Shown here: one piece after another, positions 44,109 through 52,452 of the stretch
How positions within the stretch are numbered: the stretch's first letter is position 1
Layout: each line of letters begins with the position of its first letter
NCBI GenBank assembly: GCA_963755435.1
Contig: CAVWJX010000009.1
Span: 142,347 to 206,346 of the forward strand
Length of the DNA stretch: 64,000 nucleotides
Direction: 5' to 3'
Source: AP-15 sp963755435
Lineage (GTDB): Bacteria; Pseudomonadota; Alphaproteobacteria; ATCC43930; CGMCC-115725
Notes under the pieces: generated by a model
Databases searched by the model: none
Told to the model about the DNA's origin: nothing
The model's input: only the letters and a program-made list of their open reading frames with translations
Position numbers and translations under genes: made by a program

Positions 44109-45443
44109 TTATGGTGCCGGCCACGGTGTCCGCTCGATCGCAGCCGTTTCGCGCCGCACCGTTGCGGTCAGCGCCGCCGCGCCCAAGAGCCCGGCGAGGG
44201 CGAGCGGCGCGACGACCGCATATCCGAGCGCCTGAACCAGCGGCCCAGCCAGAGCGGTCCCCAACACCGTGGCGATCCCGCTGCTGCTGGCCAGCAGGCC
44301 CATTGCGGCGCCTTCGCCGACCGGCGTCAGGGTCGCCGCCAGCCCGGTTGCGGAAACGCTGAGAAGGGGCCAGGCAAGCACGACGAGCATGAAGGCCAAG
44401 ATGGCCCCGGTTGGCGTGCCCCACGGCGCCACCAGTGCCACCGCTGCGAGCATCCCGAAGCCGCTCGCGCGTAGCGCCAATCCGAGCAGAAAGACAGACC
44501 GAGACCCGAATTGCTGCGCGGCACGGCCCGCTGCTACGAACACGGCGATGCCGACAGCCGCAGCGAACGCATAAACGACGGCGATCGTTGCCGGCGCGAT
44601 GCCAAACGTACTGTTCATGATCAGCGGGTAATAGGCAAAGAACGGCGCCACGCCGAAGTTGATCGCGGCCCATGCCAGCAAAAAGCGGCCGAACTCCCAG
44701 TCCATCGACTTCAGGAAGCGGCGCAAAGCCTCGCCCTGTAAATGATGGGAATGGTTCAATAGTCCGCCGAACGGCGGGCCGGATTGGAAAGCACACATAA
44801 GCCGGCTCCATGCAACCGGCGGCAGGCGCTTTTCTCTGTCATGTCCGTCGGAGGGGAGGCCGAAGTGTCCAACCACGATCGCGAGGGCGGATAGAATAGC
44901 GGCGAGCCAGAAGCCGTAAACTAGGGGGACCAGGAGGATCAATCCCGCAAGCAGTAACCCGGCGAGTTGACCAGCGCCGCTGAAGCTCTGCAGCCATCCG
45001 ATGCGCGCATTCCATTCGGATTTCGGCGCGAAGTTGAACACGAACAGCGGAGCGACTGTGGCGACCGCGCCGGCGCCGAGGCCGCATAGCACCGCAAGGG
45101 CGACCCAAGCGGTCAGCGATATCGCTATCGCGGCTGCGCCCAGGCCAAGACATAGTGCGGCGAACCCGCCGAAGAACACCGGGCGGAAAAGCCGATAACG
45201 TTCCGCCAGTAGGCCCAATAGCGGCGCCGGCAGCAGGCCGACATTGTAGGCACCGACTATGTAAGCAATTCGACCAAGGTCGTCTGTGATATTCGCGACC
45301 ATTAACGGCAACAGAAAAGGCAGCATCCCGGAGGTAATCAGGCCGAGGATCAGGTAGGCTAGATACCAGGGGGCGATAAAGCGCGACGGGGCTTCCCACG
45401 CCTCCCTGCCGGAACGGCCGTCATCAGGCACGCTGTGTCTCAC
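44109..45443 (-). CDS. MFS transporter in the carbohydrate cluster
   Basis: A 444-residue, 12-helix major facilitator. Helix 1-2 have FIAPWYLAYLILGLITSGML and PLLGLLAERYRLFRPVFFGG; the C-terminal half has ATIAVVYAFAAAVGIAVFVA and PVGEGAAMGLLASSSGIATV. The start is taken as the GTG at 45443, whose GTGA overlaps the glgP stop, the sign of coupled translation. The substrate is not deducible; from its location it may bring in or expel a sugar, or exchange an intermediate such as acetate. A membrane transporter inside a glgP-pgm operon is unusual. Confidence 0.82.
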   Translation of the reverse strand: MRHSVPDDGRSGREAWEAPSRFIAPWYLAYLILGLITSGMLPFLLPLMVANITDDLGRIAYIVGAYNVGLLPAPLLGLLAERYRLFRPVFFGGFAALCLGLGAAAIAISLTAWVALAVLCGLGAGAVATVAPLFVFNFAPKSEWNARIGWLQSFSGAGQLAGLLLAGLILLVPLVYGFWLAAILSALAIVVGHFGLPSDGHDREKRLPPVAWSRLMCAFQSGPPFGGLLNHSHHLQGEALRRFLKSMDWEFGRFLLAWAAINFGVAPFFAYYPLIMNSTFGIAPATIAVVYAFAAAVGIAVFVAAGRAAQQFGSRSVFLLGLALRASGFGMLAAVALVAPWGTPTGAILAFMLVVLAWPLLSVSATGLAATLTPVGEGAAMGLLASSSGIATVLGTALAGPLVQALGYAVVAPLALAGLLGAAALTATVRRETAAIERTPWPAP

Positions 45444-47926
45444 AACACTGGGCACGGCTTTGCGTGCCAGATCTCGGCGGCGTATTGCGCGATCGTGTTG
45501 TCGCTGGAGAACTTGCCGCTGGCAGCGACATTCAGGATCGCCTTGCGCGCCCACGCGTCCGGGTCGGCGTACAGCGCGGTGAGCCTGTGGTCGGCCTCGA
45601 GATAGGATTGGAGGTCGGCCAAGTGCATATAATGATCCCCGTGCGTCAGCAGCGCGTCCCGGAGCGGCGCGAAGACGCCTGGCTCGTTGCGGCTGAAATC
45701 ATTGGAGAAAATGAGATCCAGCGCGGCACGAGTTTCCGGCTCGTTGTCGTAATGCCAGTGCGGGTCGTACGAACCTCGGCTGGCTGCCACCTGATCGGCG
45801 GTCAAGCCGAACAGGAAAAAATTCTCGTCGCCGGCTTCTTCGGCCATCTCGATCGTCGCGCCGTCGCGGGTGCCGATCGTCAGCGCACCGTTCATCATGA
45901 ACTTCATATTGCTCGTGCCGCTCGCCTCGTAGCCGGCGGTCGAGATCTGATTGGAGACGTCGGCGGCTGGGATCAAGCGCTCGGCGAGAGTGACGCAATA
46001 GTCGGGGAGGAAGACGACCTTGAGCCGGCCTTGCGCCGCCGGATCGGCGTCGATCGTGCCGGCGAGATTGTTAATGAATTTGATGATCAATTTGGCCAGC
46101 TGGTAGGCGGGTGCCGCCTTGCCGGCGAAGAAGAAGATGCGCGGCGTCATCGTGAGGCCGGGGTTGTCGCGCAAGCGGTTGTACAACACGATGACGCGCA
46201 GCGCGTTGAGCAGCTGTCGCTTGTATTCGTGGATCCGCTTGATCTGGCAGTCGAAAATGCTGGCCGGGTCGACCGTCTGCCCGGTTGCCGCCTGGAGCCA
46301 CTCGGCGAAGTGCGACTTGGCCTCCTGCTTGGCGTTGCGGATGGCCTCGCGAAACGCTTTGTCGTCGGCAAGCGGGGCCAGTTGGTGCAACTGCGAGAGA
46401 TCGCTCACCCAGCCGTCGCCTATGGCTTCGGTGATGACGCCGGCGAGCGCCGGGTTCGCCAGCAGCAGCCAGCGGCGCGGCGTGACGCCGTTGGTCTTGT
46501 TGTTGAAACGCTCCGGGAAGATCTCGGCCAGGTCTTTGACCGTCGTCGCCCGCAGCAGCTTGCTGTGGATCGCCGCGACCCCGTTCGTGCTGTGCGAGCC
46601 GACAATGGCGAGATTGGCCATGCGGATCCGCCGCTCGGCGCCTTCCTCGACGAGGCTCACCCGGCGAACCCGCTCCTCGTCTTCGGGAAAGCGGCTGCGG
46701 ACGACATCGAGAAAGCGCCGATTGATCTCGAAAATAATCTCCAAGTGGCGCGGCAGCAGCAGCTCGAACGCGGCGAGCGGCCATTTTTCGAGCGCTTCGG
46801 GCAGCAGGGTGTGATTGGTGTAGGCCAAGCTTCGCTGCGTCAGATCCCATGCCTGGTCCCATCCGAGACGCGCCTCGTCGAGCAGGATGCGCATCAGCTC
46901 CGGCACCGCCATCGCCGGGTGCGTATCGTTGAGCTGGATCGCGATCTTGTCGGGAAAGCTGTTCCAGTCGGCGTTGCCGCGGCGGAAGCGGCGGACGAGA
47001 TCGGCAAGCGAGCAAGCGACGAGAAAATATTCCTGAACGAAACGGAGGCCTTGCCCCATGCTCGTCGAATCGTCCGGATAGAGCACCCGGGTCAGGGATT
47101 CGGCTGCGAGTTTGCCCGCGAGAGCGCCGACGAAATCGCCGCTGCTGAACTCCTGAAAGTCGAAATAATCGGGTGCGGCGGCGGCCCACAGACGCAGCGT
47201 ATTGATGGTTTTGCCGCCGTATCCGACGACCGGCCGATCGAACGGTATGCCGATCCATGAAGAGGGCCGGCCGGCAATCGGGCGCAGATGTCCATCCTGC
47301 ATCCCGACCGAGCAGTTGAGTTTGACCTCTACCGCTTCCTCCGGGCGCGGAACCTCCCACGGGTCCTGGCGGCGCAGCCAATTGTCCGGTTCCTCGTGCT
47401 GCCAGCCCTCTCGAAAGGACTGTTTGAACATGCCGTATTCGTAGCGCAGCCCATAGCCCATCGCCGGGAGCCGCAGCGTCGCCATCGAATCGAGAAAACA
47501 GGCCGCCAGCCGCCCGAGCCCGCCATTGCCAAGACCGGCATCGGGTTCCTCTTCAATCAGGCCAAGCCGGTCGAGATTGTGCCGGGCAAGGAGTTCTGTT
47601 GTGACGGGAGTGAGCAGAAGGTTCGTGACATTGTTGGCCAGCGACCGCCCGATCAGAAATTCCATCGACAGATAATAGACGCGCTTCGGGTTCGCGCGGT
47701 CGTAGGTGCTCTCGGTCAAAATCCAACGTTGCGACAGCACGTCGCGCACCGAACGGGCGGCCGCTTCGAAGCGCTCGCGCGGCCCCGCAGCGTTCAAAGC
47801 GACGACATCGTCGAACAGCAGGTGCCGTTCGTACAAGGCATCGTTTCGGCCGGAGAACCGGATCGGCCCGCAGCCGTAACGAGTGAGAAGCTCCAACTCG
47901 GAGACGATATTCGTCTTTTCATTCAT
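45440..47926 (-). CDS. glgP: glycogen/starch/alpha-glucan phosphorylase
   Basis: An 828-residue GT35 enzyme that releases glucose-1-phosphate from glycogen. Its motifs are VYYLSMEFLIGRSLANNVTN, DAGLGNGGLGRLAACFLDSM, PAMGYGLRYEYGMFKQSF, NKTNGVTPRRWLLLANPALA, HEYKRQLLNALR and EASGTSNMKFMMNGALTIGT with the pyridoxal-phosphate Lys. The ATG at 47926 gives a normal length. The stop overlaps the MFS start, and the phosphatase gene ends 5 bases upstream. Glucose-1-P goes to Pgm next in the operon. Confidence 0.95.
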   Translation of the reverse strand: MNEKTNIVSELELLTRYGCGPIRFSGRNDALYERHLLFDDVVALNAAGPRERFEAAARSVRDVLSQRWILTESTYDRANPKRVYYLSMEFLIGRSLANNVTNLLLTPVTTELLARHNLDRLGLIEEEPDAGLGNGGLGRLAACFLDSMATLRLPAMGYGLRYEYGMFKQSFREGWQHEEPDNWLRRQDPWEVPRPEEAVEVKLNCSVGMQDGHLRPIAGRPSSWIGIPFDRPVVGYGGKTINTLRLWAAAAPDYFDFQEFSSGDFVGALAGKLAAESLTRVLYPDDSTSMGQGLRFVQEYFLVACSLADLVRRFRRGNADWNSFPDKIAIQLNDTHPAMAVPELMRILLDEARLGWDQAWDLTQRSLAYTNHTLLPEALEKWPLAAFELLLPRHLEIIFEINRRFLDVVRSRFPEDEERVRRVSLVEEGAERRIRMANLAIVGSHSTNGVAAIHSKLLRATTVKDLAEIFPERFNNKTNGVTPRRWLLLANPALAGVITEAIGDGWVSDLSQLHQLAPLADDKAFREAIRNAKQEAKSHFAEWLQAATGQTVDPASIFDCQIKRIHEYKRQLLNALRVIVLYNRLRDNPGLTMTPRIFFFAGKAAPAYQLAKLIIKFINNLAGTIDADPAAQGRLKVVFLPDYCVTLAERLIPAADVSNQISTAGYEASGTSNMKFMMNGALTIGTRDGATIEMAEEAGDENFFLFGLTADQVAASRGSYDPHWHYDNEPETRAALDLIFSNDFSRNEPGVFAPLRDALLTHGDHYMHLADLQSYLEADHRLTALYADPDAWARKAILNVAASGKFSSDNTIAQYAAEIWHAKPCPVL

Positions 47927-47931
47927 TGCGG

Positions 47932-48507
47932 TTATCCTGTGGTCGGCAAGGGTCCGTTCCAGACACTGATGGCGGGAACTTCGTGGTAGGAGCCCAGGGC
48001 GCACAAAGTTCCCGTATCGAGCAGGAAATGCTGTCCGGCGCCTGCCGGGAGTCCGATCCAGCGCGCCACGAGAGCGCGGAGAACGTGTCCATGCGCAAAC
48101 AAGGCAACATTGCCACCGGCGGCCTGGATTCGGGCGATCACGCGATCCACCCTGGCCCCCACCTGTTCGGGCGTTTCTCCACCCGGGCAGCCGTCGCGGA
48201 AAACCAGCCAGCCCGGCTCCTTCTGCTGGATCTGCTCGGTCGTAAGTCCCTCGTATTCGCCGTAATTCCATTCGACCAGGTCGGGATCGATAACGGCTGC
48301 GTCGCCGAGACCCGCCAATTCGCAGGTCTCCCGTGCTCGCTGCATTGAACTTACCAATACCTGTGCGAAAAATTCCTGCGCGAGCACGAGGCGAAGCCTT
48401 TTCGCGAGCCGGCGCCCGTTATCGGTCAACGGAATATCCGTCGTGCCCGTGTGCTGGCCGGTCAGGCTCCAGGCCGTCTCGCCATGTCTGATCGCATAAA
48501 CCTGCAC
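47932..48507 (-). CDS. histidine phosphatase, SHB17-like sugar phosphatase
   Basis: A 191-residue histidine-phosphatase (phosphoglycerate mutase fold). The phospho-His motif is VYAIRHGETAWSLTGQHTGT, followed by TDIPLTDNGRRLAKRL, the acid WNYGEYEGLTTEQIQQ and the second His in LFAHGHVLRAL. The string RHGETAWSxTGQHTGxTDxPLT closely resembles yeast SHB17 (sedoheptulose-1,7-bisphosphatase) rather than a glycolytic mutase. In a phosphoketolase operon, such a bisphosphatase would help regenerate sugar phosphates. The assignment as a SBPase is inference. The start is a GTG at 48507. It sits between xfp and glgP and is separated from glgP by 5 bases. Confidence 0.78.
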   Translation of the reverse strand: MQVYAIRHGETAWSLTGQHTGTTDIPLTDNGRRLAKRLRLVLAQEFFAQVLVSSMQRARETCELAGLGDAAVIDPDLVEWNYGEYEGLTTEQIQQKEPGWLVFRDGCPGGETPEQVGARVDRVIARIQAAGGNVALFAHGHVLRALVARWIGLPAGAGQHFLLDTGTLCALGSYHEVPAISVWNGPLPTTG

Positions 48508-48608
48508 GTAACGGGCCTTTCGATCGCGCGCTCAGGGGTCATGGCGCCCACGGCGATGCGGCGGGCTGGGCGCCGACCGGCGTGGTCTCACAGAATCTTG
48601 GAATTCCC

Positions 48609-51053
48609 CTAGAACGGCCACTGCCAGTCGGTGATGGCCGGCGGATCGATGCCGAATTCATGGGCATGGTTCACGCAGCCTCTCTGCTCTTCGAGGAGCG
48701 CGTCGCGAATGCGGGTCCCTTTGGCCCCGAGGCGAGGTAGGCGGTCGATCGCGTCGACGGCGAGGCTAAAGCGGTCGGTCTGGTTGCGGATGGCCAGCTC
48801 CAGCGGCGTGTTGATGTTGCCCTGCTCCTTGTAGCCGCGCACGTGGATGTTGTGCTGACCGGGCCGCATGTAGGTCAGGCGGTGGATTAGCCAGGGATAG
48901 GCGTGGAAGTTGAAGACCACCGGCTTGTCCGCGGTAAACAGCGCCGCAAATTCGCGGTCCGTCATTCCGTGTGGATGCTCGGTGTGCGGCACCAGTTTGG
49001 CCAGGTCCACCACATTGACGAACCGGACCTTAACGTCGGGCAGATGCTGGCGGAGCAGGGCGGTGGCCGCCAGCGACGCCATCGTCGGCACGTCGCCGCA
49101 GCTCGCCATAACGACGTCGGGCTCGGCACCCTCGTCGTTGCTCGCCCAGGCCCAAATGCCGGCGCCCTTTGTGCAGTGGGCGATCGCCGCGTCGATGTCG
49201 AGATATTGCAGATGCACCTGCTTGTCGGCGACGATGACGTTGATGTAATTGGCGCTGCGCAGGCAATGGTCGGCAACCGACAGCAAGCAATTCGCATCCG
49301 GCGGCAAATAGACGCGCACCACCTCCGGGCTCTTATTGGCGACGACATCGAGGAAGCCGGGGTCCTGGTGCGTGAAGCCGTTGTGATCCTGGCGCCATAC
49401 CAGCGCGGTGATCAGCAGGTTGAGCGATGAGACCTCGGCCCGCCACGGCAGCTCATTGCACTTTTCGAGCCATTTGGCGTGCTGGTTGACCATCGAGTCG
49501 ATGACGTGAATGAACGATTCGTAACTGTTGAGGAGGCCGTGCCGGCCGCTCAGAATGTAGCCCTCGAGCCACCCCTCGACGGTGTGTTCGCTGAGCATCT
49601 CCATGACGCGGCCGTCCGGAGCGAGATTGCCGCCGTCGGCGTCCTCGGGAAAGGACTCACCCAGCCACACCTTCTTGGTGACATCGAAGAGAGCCTGCAA
49701 CCGGTTGGACTGCGTCTCATCCGGTCCGAACACGCGGAAGTTCCGCATATTCGACCGCATGACCTCGCGCAGGAAATTGCCGAGGACAGGGACGTTCCCC
49801 GCCAAGCTCGCGCCGGGTTTGCGGACCGCGACGGCGGTTTCGCGGAAATCGGGCAGCGATAAGGGCTGGCGCAACAGGCCGCCATTGGTGACCGGGTTTG
49901 CACTCATCCGGCGGTTACCCGCAGGCGCCAGAGCCTTCAACTCGGGCAGGATGCGCCCTCCATCGTCGAAAAGCTCTTCCGGCTTGTAGCTGCGCATCCA
50001 CCGTTCCAGGAGCTGCAATTGGCCGGGATGGGTGGCGATGTCCGGGAGCGGCATCTGATGCGCGCGCCAGAAGCCTTCTAGATAGTGCCCCTCCACCTGT
50101 CGCGGGGCCGTCCAGCCCTTGGGACTGCGCAGGATGACCATCGGCCAGCGCGCCCTAACGGCTCGGCCGGAGCGGCGCGCCTCTTCCTGGATCTTGCGGA
50201 TCTCCAACACGCAATGCTCCAGGGTCGCCGCCATCGCCTGATGCATGCTGGGCGGATCGCTGCCCTCGACGAAATAGGGGGTGTACCCGTAGCCGGTGAA
50301 CAGTGCCGTTAGCTCGTCGTGACTGATGCGCGCCAGGATGGTTGGATTGTTGATCTTGTAGCCGTTGAGGTGCAGGACCGGCAATACCGCCCCGTCGGTG
50401 ATCGGGTTGAGGAACTTGTTGCTGTGCCAGCTGGTCGCCAGCGGCCCGGTCTCGGCCTCGCCGTCGCCCACCATCACGAGCGTGATCAGATCCGGATTGT
50501 CGTAGACCGTCCCATAGGCGTGCGAGAGGCTGTAGCCGAGTTCGCCGCCCTCGTGGATGCTGCCGGGTGTTTCCGGGGTGGCGTGGCTGCCGATGCCGCC
50601 CGGGAAGGAGAACTGCTTGAAGAAGCGCTGCAGCCCCGCTAGGTCTTCGCTCTTGTCCGGGTAGATCTCGGAATAGGTGCCCTCGAGATAGGCCTGGGAC
50701 AGGACCGCTGGCGCCCCGTGCCCGGGGCCGCTGATATAGATCGCATTCAGGTCGTGCTTTTTGATCAGCCGGTTGAAGTGGATATAGGTGAAACACTGGC
50801 CGGGATCCGAGCCCCAGTGACCCAGCAGCCGCGGCTTGGTGTGCTCCAGGCTCAAGGGCTCCCGCAGCAGGGGATTGGCCTTCAGGTACAGCATCCCCAT
50901 GCACAGATAGAGGCTGGCCCGCCAATACGCGTCGATCCTGCGCAGCTCGTCGGGACCGAGCGGTTTCCCCGCGATCGTCGCGCGCGCGGTGCCATAGGCG
51001 GAGAGTGAGGTATCAGGGCGCGTCTCGACGAGAGTATTGTTTGGAGTGCTCAT
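48609..51053 (-). CDS. xfp: xylulose-5-phosphate/fructose-6-phosphate phosphoketolase
   Basis: An 814-residue ThDP enzyme that splits xylulose-5-P or fructose-6-P with phosphate to acetyl phosphate and glyceraldehyde-3-P or erythrose-4-P. Signatures are LLGHWGSDPGQCFTYIHFNR, FPGGIGSHATPETPGSIHEG, VMVGDGEAETGPLATSWHSN (the ThDP metal motif), VLHLNGYKINNPTILARI, LRSPKGWTAPRQVEGHYLEG and GYKEQGNINTPLELAIRNQT. Length and motifs are typical. AGGAG about 10 bases before the ATG confirms the start. It is the first gene of the cluster; the next starts about 100 bases later. The upstream region has FNR-type boxes. No acetate kinase or phosphotransacetylase follows, so acetyl phosphate must be handled elsewhere. 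Confidence 0.96.
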   Translation of the reverse strand: MSTPNNTLVETRPDTSLSAYGTARATIAGKPLGPDELRRIDAYWRASLYLCMGMLYLKANPLLREPLSLEHTKPRLLGHWGSDPGQCFTYIHFNRLIKKHDLNAIYISGPGHGAPAVLSQAYLEGTYSEIYPDKSEDLAGLQRFFKQFSFPGGIGSHATPETPGSIHEGGELGYSLSHAYGTVYDNPDLITLVMVGDGEAETGPLATSWHSNKFLNPITDGAVLPVLHLNGYKINNPTILARISHDELTALFTGYGYTPYFVEGSDPPSMHQAMAATLEHCVLEIRKIQEEARRSGRAVRARWPMVILRSPKGWTAPRQVEGHYLEGFWRAHQMPLPDIATHPGQLQLLERWMRSYKPEELFDDGGRILPELKALAPAGNRRMSANPVTNGGLLRQPLSLPDFRETAVAVRKPGASLAGNVPVLGNFLREVMRSNMRNFRVFGPDETQSNRLQALFDVTKKVWLGESFPEDADGGNLAPDGRVMEMLSEHTVEGWLEGYILSGRHGLLNSYESFIHVIDSMVNQHAKWLEKCNELPWRAEVSSLNLLITALVWRQDHNGFTHQDPGFLDVVANKSPEVVRVYLPPDANCLLSVADHCLRSANYINVIVADKQVHLQYLDIDAAIAHCTKGAGIWAWASNDEGAEPDVVMASCGDVPTMASLAATALLRQHLPDVKVRFVNVVDLAKLVPHTEHPHGMTDREFAALFTADKPVVFNFHAYPWLIHRLTYMRPGQHNIHVRGYKEQGNINTPLELAIRNQTDRFSLAVDAIDRLPRLGAKGTRIRDALLEEQRGCVNHAHEFGIDPPAITDWQWPF

Positions 51054-51086
51054 GCCGTTTGTGCTCCTGCATCCCGATCATTGAAA

Positions 51087-51115
51087 GGCGGCACAACAGG
51101 TGGGCGGCACAACAG
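51087..51115. repeat. 13-bp direct repeat upstream of xfp
   Basis: GGCGGCACAACAG occurs twice, at 51087-51099 and 51103-51115, 16 bases apart and 34-62 bases before the xfp start. It may be a regulator site, or a chance duplication in the xfp leader. Confidence 0.6.
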
Positions 51116-51186
51116 ATGCCGATCTAGGGCCGCACCGCGGTTCTGAACCTGCAGGTGCAAGGTGCAGCGACGGCAACCAAAGCGCC

Positions 51187-51200
51187 TTGATCTGGATCAA
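51187..51200. promoter_or_regulatory. FNR/FixK-type box 1
   Basis: TTGATCTGGATCAA is a perfect TTGAT-N4-ATCAA palindrome, the binding site of FNR/FixK/CRP-type oxygen-responsive regulators. Its centre lies about 140 bases before the xfp start and so is well placed to activate the xfp-led cluster, if the leader is about 100 bases long. Confidence 0.8.
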
Positions 51201-51240
51201 CCGCGGGAACGCCCAAGATTGGCGGTCGGAATGCTTCCGC

Positions 51241-51254
51241 TTGATGCAAATCAA
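51241..51254. promoter_or_regulatory. FNR/FixK-type box 2
   Basis: TTGATGCAAATCAA is a second perfect TTGAT-N4-ATCAA palindrome, 54 bases from the first. Its centre is about 83 bases before the ATG of the divergent gene at 51331, fitting an activator site near -41 with a leader of about 40 bases. It is most probably the control site of that gene. Confidence 0.8.
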
Positions 51255-51330
51255 TGCATGAGCCCGGCCGGTGAGCAACCGTTGGCGTGTTCTCCCACAG
51301 GCGGCGGGCGGACAGCCGAAGGAGGGTGAA

Positions 51331-51786
51331 ATGGCGTTGGAAGCCAGCGCAAAGGGCGGGGTGCTTTCCGTTACCGACCTAAGACGCCACATGTCCGAGC
51401 TCGAAGCAGCCAAGGCTACCGAAGCGCTCCGCCGCGCGGAAATGGAGGAGGCAAAGAAAAAAGCGCTGATAGCAGAATTTCATAAGCCGCCGTCTCAATC
51501 CCCAGAGCAGATAATGGAACTTGTCAAGCACTTGGTTACCAACGCCGCGGATCGGGGCAATAACCATGTGCAAGTTTACAGATTTCCTAGCAGCATCTGC
51601 AAGGATGGCGGCCGCAGTATCAACAATTTCGATGGAAATTGGCCGGAAAGCCTCGACGGTCTCCCGCGTGCGGCGTACGAATTTTGGCGGCAGCATCTTC
51701 AACCGCTCGGTTACGGGTTGAAGGCAGAAGTTCTCGACTATCCCGGCGGGATGCCAGGGGATGTCGGTCTTACGCTTACCTGGTAG
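51331..51786 (+). CDS. unknown protein divergent from xfp, probably low-oxygen induced
   Basis: A 151-residue soluble protein. The first half is charged and helical, likely a coiled coil (VTDLRRHMSELEAAKATEAL, RAEMEEAKKKALIAEFHKPP). Then comes a mixed domain (LVTNAADRGNNHVQVYRFPS, ICKDGGRSINNFDGNWPESL, EFWRQHLQPLGYGLKAEVLD) with one Cys. GAAGGAGGG precedes the ATG. I do not recognise a family. A perfect FNR/FixK box lies 83 bases upstream, and xfp is divergent, so it likely shares control with the phosphoketolase cluster. A stress or regulatory role under oxygen limitation is a guess. Confidence 0.7.
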   Translation: MALEASAKGGVLSVTDLRRHMSELEAAKATEALRRAEMEEAKKKALIAEFHKPPSQSPEQIMELVKHLVTNAADRGNNHVQVYRFPSSICKDGGRSINNFDGNWPESLDGLPRAAYEFWRQHLQPLGYGLKAEVLDYPGGMPGDVGLTLTW

Positions 51787-52452
51787 CACGGTTTTGAAGG
51801 GAAGCGGCGATCCGGTGCCGGCGTGAGGCGCGGGCTAACTAACGTTCCTTGTGTGACCCGGGTATGGAAGCCCAACGTTTCATGCTCTCAACGAGCGGGA
51901 CCCCACCCTCCCGACACCGGCCACCGGCGTTGGCGAAATGGCCGTAATGGGGGCATGGGCCGCCCTCGCATGGCGCCGATCTTCTTCCGACCGATGCTCG
52001 TTGCTCGGACATTTGCTGGAACGCCGAAACCTGATTTTACCACTTCGGTGGCGAGAGCGTAGTAGAGCGTAAAAGGCGATTGCCGCCTTTCCGGTTTGCG
52101 ATTCCCTTGTATCTGTCCGGCGGCATCGTTTGCACCGATGTCAGCCGATCAGTTCGGAGCGGGGGATGACACCGACCAAGAATTCTCGTCGACCTAGGGC
52201 GTGTACTCATAAACGATGTCCGCTTCCAACGGTATAACCGACATCGCGGGGGGCCGCCTGGACCGGTCGAAAGTGACCCATTTCGACCGGCCAAGCCGAT
52301 AATTTGGCACACCATACGGAGCCGTGTAGATTTAGGCCGTGAGGTTTGTCTGCATCGGACCCAACCGCCTGCAATGGCACCGGCGAATTTGATTGCCCGT
52401 CGCACGCAGGATGGCCATGCATCAATGTGCCCATCAAATCAGGAGTAGAACT
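51787..52452. other. 666-base gap with no supportable gene
   Basis: Between the unknown protein and the lipocalin pseudogene no frame has both a ribosome site and coding character. From 52194 the stretch carries the left inverted repeat of the element described separately, then repeats of the form seen in mobile or palindromic elements (GACCGGTCGAAAGTGACCC, CATTTCGACCGG). It looks like decayed intergenic or mobile DNA. Confidence 0.55.

Noticed and set aside
45464..47260. 598-codon plus-strand frame opposite glgP
   Set aside because: Composition mirrors the GC-rich third position of glgP and no domain is recognisable.
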